A DNA stretch of 64,000 nucleotides from Gammaproteobacteria bacterium (GTDB lineage: Bacteria > Pseudomonadota > Gammaproteobacteria > JACKNK01): positions 28,068-92,067 of the forward strand of contig JACKNJ010000012.1 of NCBI GenBank assembly GCA_024234895.1. The letters are read 5' to 3'. Under the pieces are notes generated by a model. That model saw nothing but the letters and a program-made list of their open reading frames with translations. It was not told the DNA's origin and did not search any database. The position numbers were made by a program, and so were the translations under genes. This document shows positions 55,466-64,000 of this stretch, piece after piece. Numbering within the stretch: the first letter of the stretch is position 1; every line of letters begins with the position of its first letter.

Positions 55466-57229
55466 TCAGGTCAGCCAGCGTTCCACCATGGCCTCGAGCT
55501 GATCCTTGCCGGTCGGCTTGGACAGGTAGTCGTTCATGCCCGCTTCGAGGCAGCGTTCCCGGTCGCCCTCCATCGCGTTCGCGGTCAGCGCGATGATCGG
55601 TGTCGGTGGCAGATCGCGTTCGGCTTCCAGCACCCGCCAGCGGTGGGTGGCTTCGAAGCCGTCCACCGTGGGCATCTGGCAATCCATGAACACGAGCCCG
55701 TAGCTGCGCCGTTCGAGCGCTTCCAGCGCCTGTTGGCCGTTGTCGGCGACATCGACGCGCAGCCCCAGCTTTTCCAGCATCTTGCGGGTGACCAGCTGAT
55801 TGACCGGGTTGTCCTCGACCACCAGTACCGGCTGATCGCGGGTCATGCGCGGCAGTTCGATGGCGGCGGCTTGCGAGGGCGATTCGGCGACCGGCAGAGG
55901 CAGGTCGAACCAGAACCGCGCACCCTTGCCGGAGGTGCTTTCCAGATGGATGTCGCCGCCCTGCAACTGCACCAGCTGGCGTGAGATCGCGAGGCCCAGC
56001 CCGGTGCCGCCGAAACGCCGCGTGGTCGAACCATCGGCCTGCAGGAACGGCTGGAACAGTCTGGATTGGGCGTCCTCGGGGATGCCGATGCCGGTGTCGC
56101 GTACCTCGAAACGGATCAGGTCGCCCTCACCGGTCGGGCCCGCGTGCAGGCTCAGACTGCCTTCGGCGGTGAACTTCACGGCGTTGCCGAGCAGATTGCT
56201 GAGCACCTGCCGCAGCCGCAGCGAGTCGCCAACCACGTATTGGGGCAGGTCGTCGGCAAGGACGCACTCGCAGCGCAGGCCCTTGGCGTCGGCCAGTGGC
56301 CGGTAGAGCTGGCCGACGTCGCGGATCGTGTCGCGCAGGTTGAAGACCTGCTTTTCCATGCTCAGCTTGCCGGCTTCCACCTTGGACAGGTCGAGGATGT
56401 CGCTGAGCAGGCGCAGCAGGCTCTCCGCCGACTCACGGGAAGTGTTGAGAAGCTGACGCTGGGGCGCGTCGAGCCGGCTGTCGCCGAGCAGTTGCAGGGT
56501 GCCCAGCACGCCGTTCATCGGGGTGCGGATCTCATGGCTCATGTTGGCCAGAAATTCGCTCTTGGCGCGATTGGCGGCCTCCGCCTTTTCCTTCTCCCGG
56601 GTCAGGTCGTCGAGCAGGGCCTGGTTGTGGTGTTTTAGCACCAGCGCGCTGTTCACGGTCTCGAACGTGCCCCGCAGCGTGGACAGGATGACCAGCATGA
56701 AGATCACGGTCAGCGAGCCCATCGCATAGCCGAGTTCGCCACCTTCGAGCAGCAGCATCACGGCATAGGGGACCTGGATCGGCACGATGAAGACGATCAG
56801 TGCGATCGGCAGCGCGGCCATCACGTAGACCGCGCCCGCGCTCATGCCGGCGAACACGAAGCCCAGGAACATCTGGTAACCGATGCCGGTGTCGGTGAAG
56901 AAGAGCGGCGTGGCCGAACCCCAGCCGACACCGGCCAGTGCGGTCCCCAGCACGTAAATGCGGCGGCGCACATCGAGCGGGGCCTTGTCCGGTGAGCCGT
57001 AGAGCCTGAGCAGAATGAAACGCGCCGCGACGATCGCGTACATCATCGCCAGCCAGTTGCCGGCCACCTCGCCCTTGACCGACCCCCACATCACCATCGC
57101 GACCACGGTCGCGTTGAGCAGGGTCGCGATGTAGCCGCCGATGGCGTGCCGGTAGACCAGCGCGACGCGGTCGGCGACAACGGCGGCGGCTTCTTCCGGC
57201 GAGGGCTTGGGGAGTTCGGTGTCGCTCAT
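55466..57229 (-). CDS. Hybrid sensor histidine kinase with membrane-embedded sensor
   Basis: A 587-residue kinase. The N-terminal about 185 residues hold six or so membrane helices with almost no periplasmic loop, so the sensor is intramembrane. A coiled coil (ALLDDLTREKEKAEAANRAKSEF) leads to HisKA with H232 (NMSHEIRTPMNGVLG), then HATPase (FGGTGLGLAISRQLVQLQGG) and a C-terminal receiver (YGLVFMDCQMPTVDGF). No DNA-binding domain. The ATG at 57229 (MSDTELPKPS) is the first after the region where the frame stops looking coding. It follows a CinA-like gene at about 100 bp on the same strand. Confidence 0.93.
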   Translation of the reverse strand: MSDTELPKPSPEEAAAVVADRVALVYRHAIGGYIATLLNATVVAMVMWGSVKGEVAGNWLAMMYAIVAARFILLRLYGSPDKAPLDVRRRIYVLGTALAGVGWGSATPLFFTDTGIGYQMFLGFVFAGMSAGAVYVMAALPIALIVFIVPIQVPYAVMLLLEGGELGYAMGSLTVIFMLVILSTLRGTFETVNSALVLKHHNQALLDDLTREKEKAEAANRAKSEFLANMSHEIRTPMNGVLGTLQLLGDSRLDAPQRQLLNTSRESAESLLRLLSDILDLSKVEAGKLSMEKQVFNLRDTIRDVGQLYRPLADAKGLRCECVLADDLPQYVVGDSLRLRQVLSNLLGNAVKFTAEGSLSLHAGPTGEGDLIRFEVRDTGIGIPEDAQSRLFQPFLQADGSTTRRFGGTGLGLAISRQLVQLQGGDIHLESTSGKGARFWFDLPLPVAESPSQAAAIELPRMTRDQPVLVVEDNPVNQLVTRKMLEKLGLRVDVADNGQQALEALERRSYGLVFMDCQMPTVDGFEATHRWRVLEAERDLPPTPIIALTANAMEGDRERCLEAGMNDYLSKPTGKDQLEAMVERWLT

Positions 57230-57335
57230 TGGCTGACGGAGACAGGGCTCGCGGTGCGCAATCGGGGTCGCCGGAGAATAGAGGAAAGGTCCGGGCGACG
57301 GTGAAATGGATCGCCGTACCGCCGACTCATCTTCG

Positions 57336-58094
57336 TCAGGCGGATTGCTTGAGCTGCCAGCGGCGCCCGTCGCGGGCCAGCAGGGTTTCCAGTTCCCGCC
57401 GCGCGGCATCGACGTAGCCGGGCTGGCCGCGCAGTCCGATCTCGACCCAGCGGCCATCGCTGCCCAGGTGGGCGAGGCTGGAGACCTCGACGTCCGGATG
57501 GCCACCGTCGAGGGTCTGGAGGATGTCCATGAGGTCGGTCTCGGTCACCTCCGTCACCACGACCAGATGGTCGACCGGACGCGGCCCTCCCATCTCCGGA
57601 TACCAGGTGTCGAGACACCATTCCATCATCGGGTAGGCCATCTGCGGGAAGCCGGGCAGGAAATGGGCGTCATTGATCCGGAAGCCGGGAATCTGGTTGA
57701 CCGGGTTGGGGATCAGCGTCGAGCCGATCGGCAGCTCGGCCATGTGGATGCGGTGCGGGTAGGTGTCGGCGCCGAAGCGGGCCTCGAGCAGCGCCTTTGC
57801 CTCCGCATGCACGACCAGGGGCATCTGCGCCGCGTCGGCGGCGGCCTGGCGGGTGTGGTCGTCCGGCGTCGCGCCGATGCCGCCGAAACAGAAGATGATA
57901 TCGCGGGCGGCCATCGCGTTGCGGATGGTGCGGCAGAGGCGGCGCGGATGGTCGCCGACCAGCGTGCACTGGCGGGGTTCGAGACCGCGCGCGGCGAGAA
58001 TCTCGATGGCGTGGGAGAGGTGGCGGTCCTGGCGTTTCCCGGTCAGCAGTTCGTTGCCGACGATGATCAATGAAATGGCGTCAGGGGCTTCCAT
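57336..58094 (-). CDS. Competence/damage-inducible CinA-like, molybdopterin-binding domain protein
   Basis: A 252-residue protein with a MoCF_biosynth domain as in the N-terminal half of CinA: IIVGNELLTGKRQDRHLSHAIEIL, then FCFGGIGATPDDHTRQAAA and NPVNQIPGFRI, LPGFPQM. The C-terminal nicotinamide-nucleotide amidase domain of full CinA is absent, so it is the short ADP-ribose-pyrophosphatase-like type. Start at the ATG 58094 (MEAPDAIS) rather than 33 bases earlier. Possible role in nucleotide or cofactor repair. Confidence 0.85.
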   Translation of the reverse strand: MEAPDAISLIIVGNELLTGKRQDRHLSHAIEILAARGLEPRQCTLVGDHPRRLCRTIRNAMAARDIIFCFGGIGATPDDHTRQAAADAAQMPLVVHAEAKALLEARFGADTYPHRIHMAELPIGSTLIPNPVNQIPGFRINDAHFLPGFPQMAYPMMEWCLDTWYPEMGGPRPVDHLVVVTEVTETDLMDILQTLDGGHPDVEVSSLAHLGSDGRWVEIGLRGQPGYVDAARRELETLLARDGRRWQLKQSA

Positions 58095-58198
58095 GAGCGT
58101 GGGCTGCTGGTGTGGTTGGGATGACAAATATCAAGGTCATTCCGAGTGTAGGCGGCGCGGTGCGGAAGGTCATCGTGGCGGTCAATGGTTGGTCCGCC

Positions 58199-58282
58199 GG
58201 AGGAGCGGTTTTCCCCGCGATTCGCACAACCGCTGGCTGAGCGGAGTCGAAGCCAGCCGATCGCGGCTGAAGCCGCTCCTAC
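58199..58282. repeat. REP pair with nested palindrome
   Basis: A degraded left unit (58199-58220) and a perfect right unit (58261-58282) of the GTAGGAGCGGC class frame an inner palindrome CTGGCT-12 nt-AGCCAG (58233-58256), related to that at 54732-54757. Confidence 0.8.
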
Positions 58283-58298
58283 GAGGGCGGAGCCCGCT

Positions 58299-61200
58299 TC
58301 ACGGCGTGGCGGGCTGCCCGCCGCCACCTTTCAGGCGCGCGCCGATGCCGAGGCGGACCTGTTCCAGCAGGCTGAGCAGGGTCGGCACGATGAACAGCAC
58401 CAGGAAGGTCGCGAAGGCGAGGCCGAACGCGATCGAGGTCGCCATCGGGATCAGGAACTGCGCCTGGAAGGAAGTCTCGAACAGCAGCGGCGACAGGCCG
58501 GCGATGGTCGTCAGCGAGGTCAGCAGCACCGCGCGCAGACGCTGGCAGGCCGCCTCGACCACGGCCTCGTTGACGCTCAGTCCCTTCTCGCGCAACTGCT
58601 TGTAGAACACGACCAGGATGATCGAGTCGTTGACCACGATGCCGGACAGACCGAACAGGCCGAACATGGACAGGATGGTCAGCTCGATGCCCATGACCCA
58701 GTGGCCGAAGATCGCGCCGACGATGCCGAACGGGATGATCGCCATGACCACCAGCGGCCAGCCGTAGGAGCCGAACACCCAGGCCAGCACGATGTAGATC
58801 ATCGCGAACGCGAACAAGGCCCCGCGCCGCATGTCGCCGACGGTCTCGCGCTGGTCCTCGGCGCGGCCGGTGAATTCCCAGTTGATGCCGTGTTTCGCGA
58901 CCAGGTCCGGCAGCGTGGTCTCGCGCAGTTGTGTGCGGATCAGGTCGGCGTTGTTGCGGTCGCGGTCAACATCGCCATAGACGGTCAGCGCCAGCTTGCC
59001 CTCGGCGTGGCGCAGGACCTCGAAGCCGCGCCGTTCCTTCAGGTCGGCGACCGACGACAGCGGCGCCGCGCCACCGCCCGGCAGACGGACGATGAAGTCT
59101 TCGAGGCTGGTCAGGCGGTGGCGTTCGGCGTCCGGCAGCATCACGCGGACTTCGACCTCCTCGTCGCCCTCGTTGAAGATCTGCGCGAGGTTGCCGTCGT
59201 AGGCATCGCGCAACTGGCGGGCCACCTCGGCGACGGTCAGGCCGGTCGCCTGGCCTTGCGGAGTCAGCGTGAACAGCAGCTGCTGCTGACCGAAGGGCAT
59301 GTCGTCCTCGATGCCGCTGACGCCCTCGATGGTCTTGAGCACCTCGGTCAGTTCGAGGCCGGCCGCCTTGAGCTTGCTCGGGCTTGCGCCGCTCAGGCGG
59401 ACCTCCACATCGCGCCCCGGCGGGCCGCCACGGCGTGAGGTCAGGGTAAGTATCTCCAGGCCAGGGGCATGCTGGATGTGCTCCTCCCACACCCGCAGCA
59501 TCTCCTCGTTGCGCACGTTGCGCGCGTCGGAGGGGATCAGTTCGGCGGTGATCGAGGCGAACTGGTCGCCCTGGCGCTTGGCGTGCGCGTCCGAGAACAC
59601 CGCCGCGCCGCGCGAGACCACCGAAGCACGCACCAGCCCGCCGCCCAGCTTGGCATCCGTCTCGTACAGCGCCCGCTCGACGCCGTCGATGAAGTCCTCG
59701 ACACGTTGCGGCGGAGTGCCGGCGACGAAGGTCGCGCTGGCGATGATGATGTTGCCCTCGACGGCGGGGAAGAAGGTGAAGCCGAGCCGCCCGCCCTTGA
59801 CCAGACCGATCACGCCGATCATGCAGGCCAGCGCCAGCGCGACGGTCAGCGCGCGGTGGCTGACGGCCTTCTCCAGCAGGGGCCGGAACTGCCGGTCGCG
59901 GAAATGGTTGAAGCCGTTTTCCAGCTGCTTGCGCAGCCGGCCGGGCTTGGCGTGGTGCATGGTCAGGAAGCTGTGCCGCAGATGCCCGGGCAGCACCAGG
60001 AAGGATTCGATCAGCGAGGCGATGATCACGCAGATGATCACCACCGGGATGTCGTGGAGGATCTTGCCGATGGTGCCGCTGATGATGAGGAGCGGGATAA
60101 AGGCCGCGATCGTGGTCAGCGACGAGGAGAACACCGGCGCCAGCATGCGCCGCGCGCCGCCCTCGGCGGCCTCCAGCGAGGACTCGCCGGTCTGGTAGTG
60201 GGCGAGGGCGTCCTCACCGACCACGATGGCGTCGTCGACGATGATGCCGAGCGCCATGATCAGCGCGAACAGCGAGATCATGTTGATGCTGCCGCCGATC
60301 GCGTAGATCACCGCCAGCGTCGCCATGAACGAGACCGGGATGCCGAGCGTGACCCAGCCGGCGACCTTGCCGTTGAGGAACAGGAACAGGATCGCGACCA
60401 CCAGCACCAGGCCGCCGAGACCGTTCTTCAGCAGCAGGTTGATGCGGTCGCGGATCAGCGTCCATTGCTCGTCGTAGACCGTGATGTGCACGTTCGGCGG
60501 CTGCGTGCGGCGGGTTTCCTCGACCCAGGCCGCGAGGATCTCCGCCGATTTCAGCGAGTCGCCGGTCTCGGCGCGGTAGGCGGTCAGTTCCACTGCCGGC
60601 TCGCCGTTGTGGAACACCTCGACCTGGTTCGGGCGGGCGCGGCGCTCGATGTCGGCGACGTCGCCGAGGCGCACCAGTCGACCGTCCTGATCGGCGATCA
60701 GCGCGATGTCCTCGAAGCCTTGTTCCGAGCGGCGTTGCAGCAGCGCGCGCAACTGGCGACCGACGTCGTCGCGACCCGCCGTGCCGGCCGGGATGTCGGC
60801 GGATTCGGCGGATACCCGCCGGGCTACTTCCTGCAGGGACATGCCGAGGGTGTCGAGGGTGGCCTGTGGAATCTGGATCGCCATCTCCTCCTCGGGCATG
60901 CCGGCCAGATCGACCTTGGCGATGCCCCGGTCGAGCAGTTCGCGTTCGAACTGGCGCGCGAGATGGCGCAGCTCCGTGCGGTTTTCCGGACCGTGGACGA
61001 GGACGCGCGCGATCACGTCATACCGCGCGGCGTGGCTGACCACCGGCTCCTCGGCGTCGGTCGGCAGGTTGCGGACGCCGGTCACGCGTTCCTCGACGCG
61101 GTTCAGCGCCTGGCCCATGTCGGTGCCCTCGGGGAATTCGAGGATGATCGAGGCGACGCCCTGCGAGGACGTGGACGAGAGCTTGTCGAGCCCGTCGACG

Positions 61201-61436
61201 GTGCGCAGTTCCTGTTCCAGCGGCGTGGTCACCGAGCGTTCCACGTCCTCGGCGGCGGCGCCGGCCCAGACCACGCGCACGCTGATGATCTCCAGTTCGA
61301 AGGACGGGAAGAACTGCGTGTTCATGCGCGACAGCGCGAACAGGCCGGACAGCAGCATGATCACCATCAGCAGGTTGGCCGCGACCTTGTGCTGCGCGAA
61401 CAGTCCGACGATGTCCTGCTTGTGGGTGAAGGTCAT
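58299..61436 (-). CDS. RND-family efflux pump, inner-membrane transporter (AcrB/MexB-like)
   Basis: A 1045-residue proton-driven transporter with twelve membrane helices and two large periplasmic loops. The proton-relay Asp pair is in ALGIIVDDAIVVGEDAL. The FYP-like start FAQHKVAANLLMVIMLLSGLF and the duplicated layout (VVLAWVFGSYGWPLVVMAIIPFGIVGAIFGH) are standard. It exports hydrophobic compounds or toxic agents through an outer-membrane channel; no TolC-like gene is adjacent. It follows its adaptor gene on the same strand, with a REP pair in the 99-bp gap, which may damp its expression. Confidence 0.95.
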   Translation of the reverse strand: MTFTHKQDIVGLFAQHKVAANLLMVIMLLSGLFALSRMNTQFFPSFELEIISVRVVWAGAAAEDVERSVTTPLEQELRTVDGLDKLSSTSSQGVASIILEFPEGTDMGQALNRVEERVTGVRNLPTDAEEPVVSHAARYDVIARVLVHGPENRTELRHLARQFERELLDRGIAKVDLAGMPEEEMAIQIPQATLDTLGMSLQEVARRVSAESADIPAGTAGRDDVGRQLRALLQRRSEQGFEDIALIADQDGRLVRLGDVADIERRARPNQVEVFHNGEPAVELTAYRAETGDSLKSAEILAAWVEETRRTQPPNVHITVYDEQWTLIRDRINLLLKNGLGGLVLVVAILFLFLNGKVAGWVTLGIPVSFMATLAVIYAIGGSINMISLFALIMALGIIVDDAIVVGEDALAHYQTGESSLEAAEGGARRMLAPVFSSSLTTIAAFIPLLIISGTIGKILHDIPVVIICVIIASLIESFLVLPGHLRHSFLTMHHAKPGRLRKQLENGFNHFRDRQFRPLLEKAVSHRALTVALALACMIGVIGLVKGGRLGFTFFPAVEGNIIIASATFVAGTPPQRVEDFIDGVERALYETDAKLGGGLVRASVVSRGAAVFSDAHAKRQGDQFASITAELIPSDARNVRNEEMLRVWEEHIQHAPGLEILTLTSRRGGPPGRDVEVRLSGASPSKLKAAGLELTEVLKTIEGVSGIEDDMPFGQQQLLFTLTPQGQATGLTVAEVARQLRDAYDGNLAQIFNEGDEEVEVRVMLPDAERHRLTSLEDFIVRLPGGGAAPLSSVADLKERRGFEVLRHAEGKLALTVYGDVDRDRNNADLIRTQLRETTLPDLVAKHGINWEFTGRAEDQRETVGDMRRGALFAFAMIYIVLAWVFGSYGWPLVVMAIIPFGIVGAIFGHWVMGIELTILSMFGLFGLSGIVVNDSIILVVFYKQLREKGLSVNEAVVEAACQRLRAVLLTSLTTIAGLSPLLFETSFQAQFLIPMATSIAFGLAFATFLVLFIVPTLLSLLEQVRLGIGARLKGGGGQPATP

Positions 61437-61469
61437 GGGTCTACCAAGCCAATCCAGGTTCTGGGTGCC

Positions 61470-61523
61470 GTAGGAGCGGCTTCAGCCGCGATCGGCGCTG
61501 ATCGCGGCTGAAGCCGCTCCTAC
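61470..61523. repeat. REP palindrome pair between adaptor and RND genes
   Basis: Two perfect 23-bp units of the GTAGGAGCGGC class, inverted, with only an 8-nt spacer (61470-61492 and 61501-61523). This gives one very strong hairpin within the adaptor-to-pump mRNA. Confidence 0.92.
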
Positions 61524-61535
61524 AGGTGCGTGTGC

Positions 61536-62798
61536 TCATTCGCCGGCGGTGCGGACCAGCAGGCCGTCCATCGCGTTCGGCAGCTGGGTGGCGATGATGA
61601 CGTCGCCGGCGGTGATGCCGTCGCTGCGCACCAGGACCAGCGATTCGCCCTGCGCGCCGCGGGTGTCGCCGATGCGCTCGACGGTGACCGGCTGCATGCG
61701 CGAGTCGTGCAGGCGGTAGATGCGGTCGAGCCCGTAGAGGGCCTCGTTGGGCAATGCGATCAGGTCGGGGCGGGCCGGCAGGTTCAGGTCCAGGCGCAGG
61801 AAACGCCCCTGCTGCAGGGAGGCATCCGCGCCCTCGATACGGAACAGGCCCGCGACGCCGCCGGTGGCGGCATCGACCTCGCCGGCCAGACCGAGCAGGG
61901 TGGCCTGGATCGGCGCGCCATCGAGTTCGCCACCGACCCGCAGCGTCTCGCCGGCATTCAGCGCCTGGCGGACCACCGGCAGATGGCGGTTGGGGATCTG
62001 CGCGCGCAGTACCAGGCCCTCGGTCCCGTAGACGACCAGCACGCCATCGCCCTTGCGGACGCGCTGGCCGGGCGAGGCCAGCACCTGGGTCACGCGACCG
62101 TCGAAGGGCGCGAGGATGCGGGTGCGGTCGAGCTCCAGGCGGGCCTGTTCGAGCAGCGCCACGCCGCGTTGGCGATTGGCGTCCAGCTCGGCGAGGCGGG
62201 CGGTGTGATCGGCGACGGATTGCTCGCGCGCATTGACCGTCAGCGCCTGGCGGGCGACGGCCTCGCGGGCGGTGTCGAGTGCCGATTGGGAGCCCAGCTT
62301 CTTGTTGAGCAGATCGCGCTGGCGGTTGACCTCGGCGCGCGCCAGTTCCAGCAGGCGCTGTTCTTCCGGCAGGGATTTCAGGTCGGTGTCGTGGCGGGTG
62401 TTCTCGGACTGGATGCGCGCCTCGGCCTGGCGCAGATCGGCCTCGCGCTGGGTGACCAGCAGCAGCTGGTCACGATCGTCGAGGCGGACCAGCAGCTGAT
62501 CCTTGCTGATCGGGTTGCCCTCGAACACGGTGATGTCGACGATGTCCGCTTCCACCGCAGCGGTCAGCTTCGCGATCAGCAGCGATTCGATGCGCCCGTA
62601 CAGCGTCAGGATCGGCGCGTGCGCCTGCGGCTGCGCGATCACGGTGCGCACCAGCCAGGACTTCTCGCCGGCATCCACCGGCTTGGCCTGCGGCTTGGTC
62701 CGGACCAGTCCGATGGCGACACCGACGGCCAGCACCAGGATGAGCACCGGGGCGCCCCAGCGGATCAGGCGGGATGGTTTGTTGGGGGAGTCGGTCAT
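61536..62798 (-). CDS. RND efflux periplasmic adaptor subunit
   Basis: A 420-residue membrane fusion protein that links the RND pump to an outer-membrane channel. The N-terminal helix (WGAPVLILVLAVGVAIGLV) anchors it. Then come a biotinyl-lipoyl half (ESLLIAKLTAAVEADIVDITVFEGNPISKDQLLVRLD), a long alpha hairpin (about 115-215), the second lipoyl half (LDRTRILAPFDGRVTQVLASPGQRVRKGD) and beta-barrel and membrane-proximal domains. First gene of the operon, divergent from rdgC. Confidence 0.94.
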   Translation of the reverse strand: MTDSPNKPSRLIRWGAPVLILVLAVGVAIGLVRTKPQAKPVDAGEKSWLVRTVIAQPQAHAPILTLYGRIESLLIAKLTAAVEADIVDITVFEGNPISKDQLLVRLDDRDQLLLVTQREADLRQAEARIQSENTRHDTDLKSLPEEQRLLELARAEVNRQRDLLNKKLGSQSALDTAREAVARQALTVNAREQSVADHTARLAELDANRQRGVALLEQARLELDRTRILAPFDGRVTQVLASPGQRVRKGDGVLVVYGTEGLVLRAQIPNRHLPVVRQALNAGETLRVGGELDGAPIQATLLGLAGEVDAATGGVAGLFRIEGADASLQQGRFLRLDLNLPARPDLIALPNEALYGLDRIYRLHDSRMQPVTVERIGDTRGAQGESLVLVRSDGITAGDVIIATQLPNAMDGLLVRTAGE

Positions 62799-62963
62799 GG
62801 GGAGGTCGGCTGGGTTCTCGGACGCTGCATCTTAGCCCGTTCACGGGTCGCCAACGTCGCAAGCAATGTGGAAACGCAGTCCTCGATCCGGTTGGCTTTG
62901 GCCTGTCGGGTGACCATAATCCGCCGCCTTTTCCCGTCGTCACGAAAGGATACCCCCCTCGTC

Positions 62964-63890
62964 ATGTGGTTCCGAAATCTCGCCCTGTATCGCTTCTCCC
63001 AGCCGTTCACACTCTCCGCCGAAGAGCTCGGCGACCAGCTCTCCGCCAAGGCCGCGCGACCGATCGCGGCGCTCGAACCGAGCACCCTGGGCTGGGCCCC
63101 GCCGCTGGGCCGCGAAAGCGAACTGCTGGTGCACGCGACCGGTGGCTACCTGATGGTCTGCGCGCGCAAGGAAGAGAAGATCATGCCGGCGGCGGCGATC
63201 AACGAGGTGCTGGCCGCGCGCGTGATCGAGATCGAGGAAAAGGAGCAACGCCAGGTCCGCGGCAAGGAACGCGCGAACCTGAAGGACGAGGTCGTCTTCG
63301 ACATGATCCAGCGCGCCTTCACCAAGAGCAGCCAGACCTTCGCCTACATCGACCCCAAGGGCGGCTGGCTGATCGTCGACGCCGGCACGCCGAAGAAGGC
63401 CGAGGAGATCACCGGCCTGCTGCGCGAGTCGCTCGGTTCGCTGCCGATCGCGCCGCTGTCCGTGGCCAACGCCCCGGCCGCAGTGATGACCGCCTGGCTG
63501 ACCGCCGGCGGCGTGCCGCCCGAATTCACCATCGAGGACGAATGCGAGCTGCGCGATCCGGGTGAGGATGGCGGCCTGGTGCGCGTGCGCAAGTTCGATC
63601 TGGGCTGCGACGAGATCCGCGTGCACCTCGACGCCGGCAAGCAGGTCACCCGGCTGGCGCTGACCTTCGACGACCGCATCAATTTCGTGATCGACGAGCA
63701 GATGCTGGTCAAGCGCCTGAAATTCCTGGAAGTGGTGCAGGACGCCGCCAGCGAGAGCGATGCAGGGTCCGCCGCCGAGCGTTTCGACGGCGACTTCGCG
63801 GTCATGAGCCTGGAGATCAACAACTTCCTGCCGCGCCTGATCGAGGCCTTCGGCGGCGAAGCCGAGTCCGAGGCCCTCAACGCCGCCTGA
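62964..63890 (+). CDS. rdgC: Recombination-associated protein RdgC
   Basis: RdgC forms a ring around double-stranded DNA and limits RecA-dependent recombination. The 308-residue product is the expected length and matches along its whole length: MWFRNLALYRFSQPF at the start, GWAPPLGRESELLVHATGGYLMVCARKEEKIMPAAAINE, AYIDPKGGWLIVDAGTPKKAEEI and the C-terminal DGDFAVMSLEINNFLPRLIEAFGGE. The ATG at 62964 sets the canonical start; the frame runs far upstream through the adaptor gene as a shadow. Confidence 0.96.
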   Translation: MWFRNLALYRFSQPFTLSAEELGDQLSAKAARPIAALEPSTLGWAPPLGRESELLVHATGGYLMVCARKEEKIMPAAAINEVLAARVIEIEEKEQRQVRGKERANLKDEVVFDMIQRAFTKSSQTFAYIDPKGGWLIVDAGTPKKAEEITGLLRESLGSLPIAPLSVANAPAAVMTAWLTAGGVPPEFTIEDECELRDPGEDGGLVRVRKFDLGCDEIRVHLDAGKQVTRLALTFDDRINFVIDEQMLVKRLKFLEVVQDAASESDAGSAAERFDGDFAVMSLEINNFLPRLIEAFGGEAESEALNAA

Positions 63891-63903
63891 TCGAGTCCCC
63901 ACT

Positions 63904-64000
63904 GTTGGAGCGGGCTTGTCCGCGAACGGGCGTGGGGTTGGGGGGGATGATGTTGTGAACATCATCTGGCTTTGTGGCATGGCTTCCAGGGGCCGGCATG
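63904..64000. repeat. Structured intergenic repeat, copy 3 (cut by window end)
   Basis: A degraded REP unit (TTGGAGCGGG...) is followed by the hairpin GATGATGT-TGTGA-ACATCATC (63946-63966) and the first 20 nt of the long-stem left arm (63981-64000, GGCTTCCAGGGGCCGGCATG). The window ends before the loop and right arm. It follows rdgC directly. Confidence 0.8.

Overview
This 64 kb window is a high-GC, gene-dense bacterial chromosome segment. It looks like a gammaproteobacterium with sulfur-oxidising ability. The clues are a complete mraZ-to-ftsZ division and cell-wall (dcw) cluster in gammaproteobacterial order, type A RNase P RNA, an OxyR with cysteines at exactly the E. coli positions (C199 and C208), RdgC, LigE, and a flavocytochrome c sulfide dehydrogenase (fccAB). 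GTAG-headed REP palindromes also fit. A Chromatiales/Ectothiorhodospiraceae-like chemolithotroph is my inference; no rRNA is present to settle it. There is no sign of a large genomic island. The mobile or repetitive content is one IS110-family element and many short intergenic repeats.

Layout. 1-4.3 kb: end of an ABC permease, then ahpC-ahpF peroxide reduction and a small Cys-rich protein. 4.4-6.7 kb: fccB-fccA and a glycine-zipper protein. 6.8-8.9 kb: a BaeSR-like two-component system whose sensor loop is packed with Asp and His. 8.9-10.5 kb: a long-stem structured repeat, an IS110 transposase and its non-coding end. 10.6-29.5 kb: rnpB and the dcw cluster, mostly with 4-bp start/stop overlaps and with an extra 65-codon ORF between murC and murB. 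29.5-34.1 kb: katG, an HTH-only LysR protein, gpmA and divergent oxyR. 34.2-38.7 kb: IMPase-family protein, unknowns, a Sel1-like membrane protein and a PpkA-type VWA protein without its kinase. 38.7-42.8 kb: a receiver/metallo-beta-lactamase fusion opposite a small chemotaxis operon (cheW, cheB, cheY, CheC/CheX-type). 42.8-47.6 kb: unknowns, periplasmic DNA ligase LigE, BLUF photoreceptor, DUF2237 and Sel1 proteins. 47.9-58.1 kb: two hybrid histidine kinases, purD, a membrane-anchored GltB-like protein, a TlpA-like thioredoxin and a CinA-like protein. 58.3-62.8 kb: an RND efflux pump and its adaptor. 63-64 kb: rdgC and the start of another copy of the structured repeat.

Themes. Peroxide defence is spread over three loci (ahpCF, katG, oxyR), and similar AACCTATCG(G)AAC sequences lie upstream of ahpC and oxyR. 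Signalling is rich: three histidine kinases, light sensing and chemotaxis parts.

The most unusual signal is an intergenic element of about 210 bp, seen twice in full (8952-9162 and 52879-53092) and once cut by the window end. Its 32-bp stem differs between copies at several positions, yet both strands change together, so pairing is kept. Its neighbour at the first copy is an IS110 element, a class whose members carry a guide (bridge) RNA and often insert at REP-type repeats.
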